This document shows positions 1-9,352 of a DNA stretch of 47,261 nt, piece after piece (the stretch's first letter is position 1; every line of letters begins with the position of its first letter). The DNA is taken from positions 1-47,261 of the forward strand of contig JAUIIK010000026.1 of the NCBI GenBank assembly GCA_030431755.1. The letters run 5' to 3'. This DNA is from Chloroflexia bacterium (GTDB lineage Bacteria > Chloroflexota > Chloroflexia > Thermomicrobiales > CFX8). Both the position numbers and the translations under genes were made by a program. The notes beneath the pieces are model-generated. The model did no database searches, had not been told where the DNA came from, and saw only the letters and a program-made list of their open reading frames with translations.

Positions 1-2
1 AG

Positions 3-863
3 TGGCAGGCACAGTCCGAATGTCGCCTTGCTCTGAGCTATCTGGACTTGCGCTTGCCGGACTGGGCGGTTGAACCAATGGAGCGGTGTCGTGTCCTGAG
101 CGACGCGCTGAGGTCGCCGCCGATGCAAATAGCCTCAATCAGTTTTCTCGGCTCCGCCTACACGCAGCTGGGCGATCTTGAACGTGCCGACAGGGTGCTT
201 GAGCAAGCTGATGAGGCGATGCGATCCTGGACATTTTCGGCTGGTCGGATCTGGCGGATCGCGCGGGCTGAGCTCTTGCTGGCACAACGACGGTCCGAGC
301 GGGCGTTGACAATCTTGGACGAGTTGTTGGCCGATATTCAGATTACGGATTTTAACGATCCTCCGGCGATAGTTCTGAGGCTACGCGGCGAAGCTCTGCA
401 GGCCCTCAACCGGCTCGACGATGCCGACCTGCAATTTCAGGCGGCTATCGTGATCACTGATCGCCACCACCTTGTGATCGAGCAATACCATGTTCAGGTG
501 GCATTGGCACGGCTGTATCAGGTCCAGGGACGTGTGGAGCAAGCTGTTCAGGCTTCGGCCGGAGCCGAACGACTCGCGACCGAGCTTGCGGACCAACTTG
601 ATGACGAGCTGATGCGTGACAAGTTCTGGGAAGGGGTTCGCAATCGGCTTCCCCAAGTCAAAGCTATCTCACATAGTCTGACAGCGCGCGAGGTCGAAGT
701 TCTTGCCCAGCTGGTTTTGGGCAAGACAGATCGCGAGATCGCGGGGCAACTTGGAATCAGTCCGCGCACTGTGGAAGTCCATGTCTCCAACATCCTCGGC
801 AAGCTCGCAGTGCCCACGCGCACAGCTGCGGCCGCCATTGCAATTCGCGAGCAGCTCGTATGA
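3..863 (+). CDS. Large LuxR-family transcriptional regulator, 5'-truncated by window edge
   Basis: The frame stays open to the first bases of the window, so the visible 286 residues are the C-terminal part of a longer protein; a TTG at 48 is not a convincing start. The body is helical, TPR-like sequence. The last ~60 residues are a LuxR/GerE helix-turn-helix, beginning [20 protein letters not shown] and followed by the recognition-helix motif [13 protein letters not shown]. Family knowledge: such proteins carry an N-terminal ATPase, here outside the window. The stop overlaps the start of the next LuxR regulator as ATGA (860-863), so the two are probably translationally coupled. Ligand and targets are unknown. 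Confidence 0.85.
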   Translation, partial: WQAQSECRLALSYLDLRLPDWAVEPMERCRVLSDALRSPPMQIASISFLGSAYTQLGDLERADRVLEQADEAMRSWTFSAGRIWRIARAELLLAQRRSERALTILDELLADIQITDFNDPPAIVLRLRGEALQALNRLDDADLQFQAAIVITDRHHLVIEQYHVQVALARLYQVQGRVEQAVQASAGAERLATELADQLDDELMRDKFWEGVRNRLPQVKAISHSLTAREVEVLAQLVLGKTDREIAGQLGISPRTVEVHVSNILGKLAVPTRTAAAAIAIREQLV

Positions 864-3814
864 GCGGACCCGAGGCTACCGATCGTCGAGATCCATTTGA
901 ATCGCTGCCCTTCATCGCTGGACGATCCCGCGAGGTTGAGCACTTACATGGTTGGATTGAGCAGGCGCGCGACGGGTTCGGTGGGCTTGTCCTGCTCTCC
1001 GGGGAGGCCGGCATTGGCAAGACCACGCTCTGCGCGGCAGTGACCCGAGATGCTGCCGAAGCCGGAATGCTCACGCTGAGCGGCGGCTGTTACGATCTCA
1101 CGACGACTCCGCCGTACGGTCCCTGGACTGAGGCACTGCGGACCTACCCTGAATTTCCCGAGATGCCCGCTGTTCCAGAGCAATTAGAGGCTGGCAGCGG
1201 CATGTTGGGGATCGATTCACAAGCCGCTCTGTTTGAGTTGGTTGGACAATTCCTGAGCGCTGTGGCAGTCGCCTGGCCAACGCTGATTGTGCTTGAGGAT
1301 CTCCATTGGGCTGACCATGCCAGCCTGGATCTCCTGCGCTACTTGTCGCGGACGTTGAGCGGCCTGCCGATTCTCATTGTCGTCACCTATCGCGATGGTG
1401 ATCTCGACCAGAGCGATCACCTGAGTTCTCTGTTGCCTGTTCTGATCCGTGAGGGGAACGTGCAGCGGCTGCCGTTGCAACAACTGGATCGAGCGGCCGT
1501 GTTGGCACTGGTGCAACGCGAGTATCGTCTCTCGATCGATGACGAGCTCCGCTTGACGGAGTATTTGCAACGCCTTGCGGAAGGCAACCCGTTCTTTATC
1601 AGTGAACTGCTATTTGCGCTCGCTGAACAGCAGCTGCTAGCGCCGGTAACCGGTGGCTGGTGGCTTGGCGATCTCAAGCGAGCCGCTATTCCCCCGCTTG
1701 TGCAACAGGTGATTCATCGACGCTTGGCGCGTCTGGACCATGAGGCTCGGCAGCTTCTCGAACTGGCGGCGGTGATTGGTTACGACGCACCGCTTGATCT
1801 CATGCCACGTCTGCATGATCGTTCGACGCGTGGACTGGATGCCTCGCTGCAGCAACTGCTCGATGTGCGGCTCCTGGAGGTTGGCCTCGGGCAAACTACC
1901 GTCCGGTTTCGGCATGCCATTGTGCGGCAGGTGGTCTACCAGAGTACCTCGCTCTTGCGGCGTCAAACGCTCCACCGCGAAGTGGCAGAGGCGCTGTCTA
2001 CCAACCAGCGGCCGGACGCGGTGATCGTTGCGAATCACTTTCACGCAGCCGGTGACGAGCGCGCGCTTGTCTGGTCGGTAACGGCAGTGGAGGAGAGTCA
2101 GCGGCTCTTTGCGGTCGAGGCCGTGATAGACGAGTGCCAGCGGGCAATCGACCTCGCGGATCGCCTACGGACCGACCCGCCACTCGCGCTCTATCGATTA
2201 CGTGGGCACGCGCGTGATGCGCTGGGAGACTTTGATGGCGCCTGCCTGGATTTCGAGTTCGTGCTGACGGAAGCGCGCGAGCGGGACGATCTCCGAGCCG
2301 AGTGGCAAGCGCTCGTAGACCTGGCCGTCCTGTGGTCTGCCCGGGACTACGAACAGACGCAACGCTATTGCCAGCAGGCGGTAGAGCTAGCCAGAACTAT
2401 GGACGATCAGCGCCCATTAGGTGATAGCCTCAACCGGCTTGGGAACTGGTATGCCAATGCGGAAGATCCGGCGAACTCCATTCCGCTTCATCACGAGGCT
2501 CTCAGTATCTTTGAGGAGATGCGCGATAGTAGAGGTATGGGCAACTCGCTTGAACTCCTCGGTATGGCGTACGCGCTACTCGGGGACATTCCGAATTCGG
2601 GCCGCCACATGGCGCAGGCTATTCCAATCCTCCAACGGCATGATGATCTCCAGGCGCTGCATTCCGCGTTGATCAATGCCTCGATTGGCTCCTGGGGCGG
2701 CTGGCCCTGGCGCGTCGCCCGCTTCGAGAGCAATCCCGTTCCGCGGGCACGGGTCGTTGCCCAGCAACAGGAGGGACTGGAGATCGCACGGGACATGAAC
2801 TGGCGCTCCGGCATAGCCTATGGCGCTGGCTCCACTGGACTCTGCCACGCGGGCTTTGGAGATCTTCGCAGAGGCTTGAATTATCTGCGCGAAGGGCTCG
2901 CCGAAGCGGAAAGCATCGGCCATCAAATGTGGATTGCACAGATCAACAGCCTCACTGGGCTACTCTTGCTCGAAATCCTGTTGCCAGACCATGCGCGTCC
3001 ACATCTTGAGATTGCGGTCGAGGTGGCTAGGGCCGTCGGCTCTTCGTTCTTCGGAACCGGATCAATCGGCTTGCTGGCTTCAGCGCTCATTCAGCTTGGC
3101 AGGCTCGACGAGGCCGACGTTCTATTGAGCCCGCATATTGACAGATCAGCGCCGCTGTCGATGGTGAGCGCCCGGCTTTGTTGGTACGCATGTGCTGAGT
3201 TGTTGCTTGCCAGAGAGCGCGGCAGCGAAGCGCTGCAAACTGTTGATCATCTCATTGCATCGATACCCGCTGGCCCCGGGCCAGTATCTCCATACCTAAC
3301 CTGGCTGCGTGGCGAAATCCTGGTCGCCTGTGGCGAATCCACACACGCAGAGCGACAGCTAAAGCGTTCGCTCGGTGACGCGGTGCTGCTTGGGCTTCCG
3401 CTGATCCACTGGCGCATCCTCGCAGCCCAGTGCAGGTTGTTCTGGGCGCAGGGGCGCGATGCGGAAGCGAAGACCGTTGGTCGGGATGCCCTGATGATTG
3501 TGGACCAGCTTGCTGATCAGCTGGACGATGAGGAGATGCGGGAGGCGCTTCTGACAAACGCGCGGAAGCAGATTCCGGCTGGCGCGTCCTTGCGCTCCGC
3601 GCAGGTTTCGCTAACGGACAATGCGGGCTTGACCAGGCGGGAGCTTGAGGTGCTTCGGGTAGTGGCCGAGGGATTGACCGATGCTGAGGCGGGGGAGCGC
3701 CTGTACATCGCGACGCGGACAGTGAGCCAGCATCTGCGCTCGGTCTACAACAAACTCGGCGTTAACAACCGTACGGCGGCGGTTCGAGTGGCGTTTGAGC
3801 AGGGCATTCTATAG
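860..3814 (+). CDS. Large ATP-binding LuxR-family transcriptional regulator (LAL type)
   Basis: This 984-residue protein has the three-part build of LAL regulators. An N-terminal AAA/STAND-like ATPase carries Walker [10 protein letters not shown] at ~48-56 and Walker [12 protein letters not shown] at ~142-152. A long TPR-like helical middle follows, then a C-terminal LuxR helix-turn-helix from ~925 ([18 protein letters not shown], then [16 protein letters not shown]). It should act in the cytoplasm as an ATP- and ligand-controlled activator. The ATG sits inside the stop of the preceding regulator, which suggests coupled expression. The next gene on the same strand is a flavin oxidase about 320 bp downstream, a possible but unproven target. 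Confidence 0.93.
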   Translation: MSGPEATDRRDPFESLPFIAGRSREVEHLHGWIEQARDGFGGLVLLSGEAGIGKTTLCAAVTRDAAEAGMLTLSGGCYDLTTTPPYGPWTEALRTYPEFPEMPAVPEQLEAGSGMLGIDSQAALFELVGQFLSAVAVAWPTLIVLEDLHWADHASLDLLRYLSRTLSGLPILIVVTYRDGDLDQSDHLSSLLPVLIREGNVQRLPLQQLDRAAVLALVQREYRLSIDDELRLTEYLQRLAEGNPFFISELLFALAEQQLLAPVTGGWWLGDLKRAAIPPLVQQVIHRRLARLDHEARQLLELAAVIGYDAPLDLMPRLHDRSTRGLDASLQQLLDVRLLEVGLGQTTVRFRHAIVRQVVYQSTSLLRRQTLHREVAEALSTNQRPDAVIVANHFHAAGDERALVWSVTAVEESQRLFAVEAVIDECQRAIDLADRLRTDPPLALYRLRGHARDALGDFDGACLDFEFVLTEARERDDLRAEWQALVDLAVLWSARDYEQTQRYCQQAVELARTMDDQRPLGDSLNRLGNWYANAEDPANSIPLHHEALSIFEEMRDSRGMGNSLELLGMAYALLGDIPNSGRHMAQAIPILQRHDDLQALHSALINASIGSWGGWPWRVARFESNPVPRARVVAQQQEGLEIARDMNWRSGIAYGAGSTGLCHAGFGDLRRGLNYLREGLAEAESIGHQMWIAQINSLTGLLLLEILLPDHARPHLEIAVEVARAVGSSFFGTGSIGLLASALIQLGRLDEADVLLSPHIDRSAPLSMVSARLCWYACAELLLARERGSEALQTVDHLIASIPAGPGPVSPYLTWLRGEILVACGESTHAERQLKRSLGDAVLLGLPLIHWRILAAQCRLFWAQGRDAEAKTVGRDALMIVDQLADQLDDEEMREALLTNARKQIPAGASLRSAQVSLTDNAGLTRRELEVLRVVAEGLTDAEAGERLYIATRTVSQHLRSVYNKLGVNNRTAAVRVAFEQGIL

Positions 3815-4136
3815 TCCTATGGAGCGTTGGATGGGTAGACCCGCCCGCCCGCTCGAATCGATTCCCGCGCCGGTTCTTGGGACCTAAGTATTTCTACGCA
3901 GGTTTCTAAGGCGAAACTCCGAAGAGAACTTACGTAGTCCCCACGATGTGGCTCGCTGGCGCAGCCCATATCCTAGAACCATCAGATGTTTTTCAGGCGG
4001 AGTAGCGGTCGGCTCGTGCCCAACCGAGCGAATGCTGGTGGTGTACCCAGGGCGACCTCAGACCAGGAGCGCGGCAGTCCAGGGAGGCTGCGCTGATTTC
4101 CCGCCTGACACGGCAGATATGGGAAGTGGAGACAAG
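3815..4136. other. Intergenic region with a TACGTA-type palindromic box
   Basis: There is no credible gene in this gap of about 320 bp. The open frame of the flavin oxidase extends back to 3948, but that extension is Pro/Arg-rich and lacks a ribosome binding site. The notable site is ACTTACGTAGTC at 3928-3939, which recurs inverted at 39582-39593 upstream of another LuxR regulator. A good Shine-Dalgarno (GTGGAG, 4126-4131) precedes the ATG at 4137. Confidence 0.5.
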
Positions 4137-5558
4137 ATGGTTGTTCAGCCAGACGCACTCGCCCTCAAGATCGACGGGGATGTGCTTGACGAGTTTCGAG
4201 CCTCATTCAAAGGTGACGTCGTGACCGTTGCCGACGAGGCCTATGAGGACGTGCGTGCGATTCGCAATGGCATGATCACTCGCCGGCCGGCCCTGATTGC
4301 ACAGTGTCAGGGGGTGGCCGATGTCATCGCTGCGGTGAATTTCGCTCGCGAGCACGAGCTATTGGTGTCGATCCGTGGCGGTGGTCACAATGTCGCCGGC
4401 AATGCGCTCTGCGACGACGGCCTGGTCATTGATCTGTCGAACATGTGCGCGGTGCGAGTCGATCTTGCGGCAGAGACCGTGCGGGTCGAGGGTGGCGCAA
4501 CCTGGGGCGATGTTGACCGCGAGACGCAGGTCTTCGGGTTGGCGACACCCGGTGGAAACATCTCGACAACTGGCGTCTCCGGCCTGGCGCTTCATGGCGG
4601 TATGGGCCATCTGCGGCGGAAGTATGGCTTTAGCGTCGACAACATCGTCTCGCTCGATGTCGTGCTGGCTGGCGGTAGCCTGGTCACGGCCAACGCACAC
4701 CAGAACGAAGATCTCTTCTGGGCCATGCGCGGAGCAGGCAGCAACTTTGGCGTTGTCACGTCGCTCGAGTTCAAACTACATCCAGTTGGACCGGTCGTTG
4801 CTCTGTGCGCGCCCGTCTATCCGGTTGCTGAAGCGCCACACGTGCTGCGTGCCTGGCGTGCCTATCTGGACACCGCTCCGGACGAAGTCAGCTCGATTGG
4901 CCTGCTTTGGAGCGTCCCTGCTCTCGAGGGGTTTCCGCCCGAGCTTCACAACGTTCCTGTTGTCATTCCAGCGGCTGTCTACGCCGGACCTGCTGACGAG
5001 GGCGAGCAGATTATGCAGCCCCTGCGCGAGCTCGGGACACCCCTGTTGGACCTGAGCAATCAGGTTCCATACACCGCACTCCAGATGTCGTTCGATCCGA
5101 TGTTCCCGGATGGGGACATGTACTACTTCAAGTCGCAGTACGTCGATGAGTTGAGCGACGAGCTCTTTGACGAGCTGTGTGAGCTTGGCGCCAGACGCCC
5201 CTCCCACCGTTCGCTCATCGCTATCTGGCATCAAGGCGGCGCAACCAGCCGGGTTGGCGCTCAGGAGACACCGCTTGCAGGGCGCAGTGCACAGGCCCTA
5301 ATCAGCTTCGACGGTACCTGGTCGGATCCGCAGGACAACGCTCCGAACATCGCCTGGGCACGGAACGCCTGGGATGCGATGCAACGGTATTCCAGCGGCG
5401 GAATCTATCTGAATTTCGCAGGCTTTGGCGAGGAGCAGGAGGAGCTACTGCGCTCCGGCTATGGCGGCAACTACGACCGGCTGGCGCAGATCAAGCGCAA
5501 GTACGACCCGACCAACTTCTTCCGGGTCAACAACAACGTCAAGCCTGCGACGCACTAG
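4137..5558 (+). CDS. FAD-linked oxidase, berberine-bridge-enzyme-like
   Basis: This 473-residue flavoprotein has an N-terminal PCMH-type FAD-binding domain and a C-terminal BBE segment (YDPTNFFRVNNNVKP near the end). His84 in RGGGH is the expected site of 8-alpha-histidyl FAD attachment. The second covalent site of bicovalent relatives (a Cys in GVxG) is Ser in TTGVSGLALHGGMG, so I infer single covalent attachment. Relatives oxidise sugars, alcohols or secondary metabolites with O2; the substrate here cannot be read. I chose the ATG at 4137 for its GTGGAG ribosome binding site and because FAD-domain homology starts soon after. An in-frame ATG at 4119 is the alternative. It lies upstream of a possible biosynthetic run. 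Confidence 0.9.
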   Translation: MVVQPDALALKIDGDVLDEFRASFKGDVVTVADEAYEDVRAIRNGMITRRPALIAQCQGVADVIAAVNFAREHELLVSIRGGGHNVAGNALCDDGLVIDLSNMCAVRVDLAAETVRVEGGATWGDVDRETQVFGLATPGGNISTTGVSGLALHGGMGHLRRKYGFSVDNIVSLDVVLAGGSLVTANAHQNEDLFWAMRGAGSNFGVVTSLEFKLHPVGPVVALCAPVYPVAEAPHVLRAWRAYLDTAPDEVSSIGLLWSVPALEGFPPELHNVPVVIPAAVYAGPADEGEQIMQPLRELGTPLLDLSNQVPYTALQMSFDPMFPDGDMYYFKSQYVDELSDELFDELCELGARRPSHRSLIAIWHQGGATSRVGAQETPLAGRSAQALISFDGTWSDPQDNAPNIAWARNAWDAMQRYSSGGIYLNFAGFGEEQEELLRSGYGGNYDRLAQIKRKYDPTNFFRVNNNVKPATH

Positions 5559-5743
5559 CGTGATTCCTCCCGCCGGACGACGAGGACCGCCCTGACAAGG
5601 CCCTGATCCAGGACCAGACGCACGCGACAGCGGTCACGTGCCGCGATCGAAAGATCATGTTCATTCAATGCCGATGACGCGCGGAGGGCTTCGCCTTGCC
5701 GGCAGTATCTTCGGCGCCATCCAAGCCATGTAGGAGCACAACG

Positions 5744-6367
5744 ATGCCCGCTTTCATCGAACGAATAATCCGACCTGATATGAAGTCTGACAGCACGCTC
5801 TCCCGCCGCCATGTCCTGAAACGGGGCGGGGCCATCGCCGGGGCCGCCGGGCTGCTCGGCGCGACCCAGGCCGCGGGGCTGGCGCAGTCGAACGAGTTCG
5901 GTTTCGATGTCGCCTGCAACGGCGGCACGATGGTCTTCAACCGCAAGCTCGGCAATCCGCCCGATAGCTTGGTGCTGCGCGGCGATACCTTCCTGGTGCA
6001 GGGGCGCATCTACCCGGCCGGGACGATCGCGCAGGGACTGACCGGGCCGGGGCAAGCCGGCGGCATCGGCACCTGGGTCTGCCACGGCTGGCTCTTCCAC
6101 GATGCCGCAGACATCCTCAATGGCGCGGTCCCGCACACGATCACTACCCAGCACTACCTGCTCGACAGTGGCGACGGGTTGGTGAGCGAGGGCACCGAAG
6201 GCGGCCAGTACACCTTGCGCGTCATCACCGGCGGCTACGGCCTCTACCACGGCGCGCGCGGCTCGGTCAGCGAGGCCGAGGTCGAGACGAACAACACGCT
6301 GATCAATCTCGGTGAGGGCGTCCTTGCGCCCGCGCCGAACATCACGTTCCAGTTCCAGCTGACCTAA
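5744..6367 (+). CDS. Tat-exported protein, allene-oxide-cyclase-barrel-like
   Basis: This 207-residue protein begins with a twin-arginine signal (LSRRHVLKRGGAIAGAAGLL at ~19-38, Ala-rich end near 47), so it should be exported folded. The mature part is beta-rich and ends with VITGGYGLYHGARGSVSEAE, which resembles the closing strands of allene oxide cyclase/dirigent-type barrels. That fold match is from pattern only. The start at 5744 has AGGAG (5732-5736) seven bases upstream; an internal ATG at 5780 would also keep the Tat motif. It sits between a flavin oxidase and a small protein/aminotransferase pair on the same strand. A cyclase or binding role on an oxidised product is a guess. Confidence 0.75.
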   Translation: MPAFIERIIRPDMKSDSTLSRRHVLKRGGAIAGAAGLLGATQAAGLAQSNEFGFDVACNGGTMVFNRKLGNPPDSLVLRGDTFLVQGRIYPAGTIAQGLTGPGQAGGIGTWVCHGWLFHDAADILNGAVPHTITTQHYLLDSGDGLVSEGTEGGQYTLRVITGGYGLYHGARGSVSEAEVETNNTLINLGEGVLAPAPNITFQFQLT

Positions 6368-6440
6368 CCCGTACAGCCAGCGCCAGGCTTCCCGCGCGGC
6401 GTTGGCTGACCACAACGAATCAACATTTCAGGAGGAAATT

Positions 6441-6707
6441 GTGACCACAGCGACAGCCACGCCCGGAATTGAAAAGACTACCCTGGCGACACAAGCGCGG
6501 CGGATGTCTGAGCACTTCCCGGAGCTCTACGACCACCTCAAGCGCCGCGACGAGAAGCTGGCGCGCGCCCTGCGGCGCATTCCCAGCCGCGCCGACATCG
6601 AGCTGGCCGCGACGTTCAACAGCCGCAGCCATCTGGAGCGGGCGTTGCAGGCGCTCGGCCCGGGACTCCGCGAGCTATCCGAGAGCGAGGCGACAGATGG
6701 CCGCTAG
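6441..6707 (+). CDS. Small conserved-looking protein of unknown function (88 aa)
   Basis: This GTG-started gene has a strong AGGAGG (6430-6435) five bases upstream and encodes 88 residues. The sequence is mostly helical and charged, with ARRMSEHFPELYDHLKRRDE and then ALRRIPSRADIELAATF in the middle. There is no signal peptide, cysteine cluster or membrane segment. Its last 11 bases overlap the ATG of the aminotransferase, so the two are likely co-translated and may interact. I do not recognise a family. It could be a substrate carrier, a partner subunit or a modified precursor; nothing seen decides between these. Confidence 0.72.
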   Translation: MTTATATPGIEKTTLATQARRMSEHFPELYDHLKRRDEKLARALRRIPSRADIELAATFNSRSHLERALQALGPGLRELSESEATDGR

Positions 6708-7905
6708 CCCGGTCTCCCAACGCGCCCGCGACATCGGCGCTGCCGGCGCCTACAAGCTCGTCATCGACTTCTTCGTCAACACCTATCTGGAGAGCCTGCG
6801 CTCCGGCGCAGACATCGTCGACTTCACCTTCGGCAACCCGCACGAGATGCCGCTGCCGGGCGTGGTCGACGCGCTGCAACGCTGGAGCGTGCCGCAGGAC
6901 AAGGACTGGTTTGCCTACAAGCTGAGCGAGCCGAAGGCCCAGCAGGTCGTCGCGTCGTCGCTGCAGGCATACCTTGGCTTGCCATTTGAGCCGGACGACA
7001 TCGCGATGACTACCGGGGGCTTCGCCGCGCTTACCTGCGCCCTGAAAGCGATCGCCGATTCCGGCGATGAGGTCATCTTCAGCCTGCCGCCCTGGTTCAA
7101 CTACGAGCCGATGCTGATCGAAGCGGGGCTGACGCCGGTCAAGGTGCGGGTCGATGCCGATACCTTCGACATCGACCTCGACGCCATCGCGGCGGCGATC
7201 ACTGAGCGTACTCGCGTCCTGATCGTCAACACTCCGGCTAACCCGACTGGACGGATCATCCCGCCGGCGACGCTCGAGCGGCTGGCGGCGCTGCTGGATG
7301 AGGCCTCGTCCCGCAATGGCCGGAGGATCTACCTCCTGAGCGACGAGCCGTACAACCGGCTCATCTTTGATGGCCGCGAGTATCGCAGCCCGATCGAGTT
7401 CTATCCCTACTCCTTCCTGGCCTACAGCTATGGCAAGACGCTGCTGATGCCTGGTCAGCGGATCGGCTATATCGCGATGCCGCCGACTATGCCGCTAAGC
7501 GACCGCCAGCAGCTGCGCGACGCGTTCGTCACCATCCAATCGCAGGCCGGCTACCATTTCCCCAACGCCCTGCTCCAGCACGCCATCGAGGACCTCGAAG
7601 CGCTGTGCCTCGACATGGACCATCTGACGCGCAAACGCGATCACATGGTCGGCGCGTTGCGGGAGATGGGCTACGACGTCCATCAGCCCGAGGCGACCTT
7701 CTATCTCTTCCCGAAGTCGCCGCTGCCCGACGACCGCGCCTTTGCCGACCTCCTCTTCGAGGAAGGCGTTGGCGTGCTGCCCGGCGCGGTCTTCGAGACG
7801 CCCGGCTACTTCCGCATCTGCCTAACGGCAAGCGACGACATGATCGAACGCGGCCTGCCCGGCTTCAGGCGTGCTATCGAGCGCGCCCGCGTCGCGGCCG
7901 GTTGA
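6697..7905 (+). CDS. Class I/II PLP-dependent aminotransferase
   Basis: This 402-residue fold-type I aminotransferase has the expected marks: NTPANPTG (~178-185) for the substrate-side loop, SDEPYN (~215-220) with Asp216 for the pyridine nitrogen, and YSYGKTLLMPGQRIGY (~243-258) with Lys247 as the PLP Schiff-base lysine and Arg255 for phosphate/carboxylate contact. It transfers an amino group between an amino acid and a 2-oxo acid; specificity is not readable. The longer open frame from 6469 is only the out-of-frame shadow of the preceding small gene. The ATG at 6697 overlaps that gene by 11 bases and gives a normal family length. Confidence 0.92.
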   Translation: MAASPVSQRARDIGAAGAYKLVIDFFVNTYLESLRSGADIVDFTFGNPHEMPLPGVVDALQRWSVPQDKDWFAYKLSEPKAQQVVASSLQAYLGLPFEPDDIAMTTGGFAALTCALKAIADSGDEVIFSLPPWFNYEPMLIEAGLTPVKVRVDADTFDIDLDAIAAAITERTRVLIVNTPANPTGRIIPPATLERLAALLDEASSRNGRRIYLLSDEPYNRLIFDGREYRSPIEFYPYSFLAYSYGKTLLMPGQRIGYIAMPPTMPLSDRQQLRDAFVTIQSQAGYHFPNALLQHAIEDLEALCLDMDHLTRKRDHMVGALREMGYDVHQPEATFYLFPKSPLPDDRAFADLLFEEGVGVLPGAVFETPGYFRICLTASDDMIERGLPGFRRAIERARVAAG

Positions 7906-7933
7906 GCCTCCTGAGAGAAAGGACAGCGTCCCA

Positions 7934-9040
7934 ATGACGATCACGAGCGGCCCGCCCTCGATGAGCCTGGAAGAACAGCGCGACGCATTCGCCGAGCGCT
8001 TGCGCGGCGACGTGATCCGCTCCCTGGAGGTCGCTTCGGTCTACGTCGGCGTCCAGCTCGGCCTCTACCGCGCGCTTGATGAACACGGCCCGCTTGCCGC
8101 GCCTGAGCTGGCCGAGCGAACGGGCATCCATCCCCGCTACGCCGTCGAATGGCTGGAGCAGCAGACCGTCGCCGGCATCCTTGCATTTGACTTGGAACAG
8201 CAACGGTTTCGGCTGCCTGAAGCGCACCGACACCTGCTCGTTCGAGCTAGCGAGGAGCATGGCATGGGTGAGCTTGCCGGGCTCACCACTGCCTTGATGG
8301 CGATCCTGCTGCAAACACCGGCGGTGATCGCTGCCTACCGCTCCGGCGGCGGCGTGTCTTTCGAACAGTACGGCATCGGTTGCAGCCACGGGCTGGATGG
8401 GATGAACCCGGACGCCGGCGATGACCCGGTCGCGACGACCTGGATCCCGGCAATGCCGGATGTGCATCAGCGCCTCGCCAGCGACCGGCCGGCGTGCGTC
8501 GCCGACATCGGCTGCAGTGGCGGCAAAGCGCTGCTTGCCCTGGCTCACCGTTACCCGCACATCCGGGCAGATGGCTACGACCTCGATCAGGCCTCGGTCG
8601 ATCTCGCGCGTCGCAATGCCGAGCGCGCCGGCGTCGCGGATCGGGTGCGCTTTCACTGCCGGGACGCTGCCGAGCTCACCGGCACGGGCGACTACGACCT
8701 GGTGATGTCCATCGCGTCACTCCACGACTTCGCCCAACCGGTTCCGGTGCTGGCGGCCATGCGTGCCATGACCGGCGAACGCGGCACGGTCTTCGTCGCC
8801 GACCCGTTGCTCGATCCCTTCACCGGCCAGACAGGGGAGATGAGCGACCGCTTCGCCTACGCCGCCAGCGTGCTCCACTGCCTGCCGACCAGCATGGTCT
8901 TCCAGCCGACCGCCGCCACCGGCTGCGCGATGACCGAAGCCACCTTCCGCGGCTACGCGGCCGATGCCGGCTTCTCAGCGGTCGAGATCGTCCTCATCGA
9001 GCGCGAAGGCTTCCTCGGCTTCTACCGGCTAACGCCGTAG
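7934..9040 (+). CDS. SAM-dependent methyltransferase with N-terminal winged-helix domain
   Basis: This 368-residue protein has an N-terminal helix-turn-helix-like dimerisation region (LAAPELAERTGIHPRYAVEW) as in small-molecule O/N-methyltransferases. A Rossmann methyltransferase core follows, with motif I VADIGCSGGKALLALAHRYP and the acidic end of strand beta-2 in ADGYDLDQASVDLARRNAE. The MSIASLHDF segment matches motif IV in position. It lies 28 bases after the aminotransferase and is probably in the same transcript. The acceptor is unknown. I chose the ATG at 7934 because a GGA-rich stretch lies about ten bases upstream and the homology-like part starts just after it. Confidence 0.88.
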   Translation: MTITSGPPSMSLEEQRDAFAERLRGDVIRSLEVASVYVGVQLGLYRALDEHGPLAAPELAERTGIHPRYAVEWLEQQTVAGILAFDLEQQRFRLPEAHRHLLVRASEEHGMGELAGLTTALMAILLQTPAVIAAYRSGGGVSFEQYGIGCSHGLDGMNPDAGDDPVATTWIPAMPDVHQRLASDRPACVADIGCSGGKALLALAHRYPHIRADGYDLDQASVDLARRNAERAGVADRVRFHCRDAAELTGTGDYDLVMSIASLHDFAQPVPVLAAMRAMTGERGTVFVADPLLDPFTGQTGEMSDRFAYAASVLHCLPTSMVFQPTAATGCAMTEATFRGYAADAGFSAVEIVLIEREGFLGFYRLTP

Positions 9041-9070
9041 ACATCTGAAGTGAAAGACGACTGATGATCT

Positions 9071-9298
9071 GTGGGGGCCGGACGGTGGCATGTGCAGCAG
9101 GATGTTGATGAGGGCATCGTCGGTTGGTGGCGGCGGACATTCCTGACCGCGGCTGGTTCCGACAAGGAGCGCCGGTTGCTCGAACACTATGGCATCGGCG
9201 ACAACCAGATCCAAGTCACAGGCAATGCCGGCAACTTTGTTGCCTGTATCAGCTGGCCGTCGACTGAACAAGCGACCCGACAGGAACCGCAACCTTGA
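9071..9298 (+). CDS. Possible small hypothetical protein (75 aa)
   Basis: A GTG-started frame of 75 residues lies between two methyltransferase genes, with core sequence WWRRTFLTAAGSDKERRLLE followed by HYGIGDNQIQVTGNAGNF. Composition is protein-like, but there is no clear ribosome binding site, and an opposite-strand frame of similar length exists (9029-9292). I do not recognise a family. It may be a real small gene, or a chance frame in a 312-bp gap. Confidence 0.35.
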   Translation: MGAGRWHVQQDVDEGIVGWWRRTFLTAAGSDKERRLLEHYGIGDNQIQVTGNAGNFVACISWPSTEQATRQEPQP

Positions 9299-9352
9299 CC
9301 GGTGAGCTAGCGTTATTCAGTTGCTGAACTGTCATCGCGGAAGGCCAACCAG

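Noticed and set aside
5555-6415. 286-codon open frame on the - strand
   Set aside because: It is the antisense of the Tat-exported protein gene, has no ribosome binding site, and its Arg/Ala/Gly/Val composition is that of a GC-driven shadow frame.
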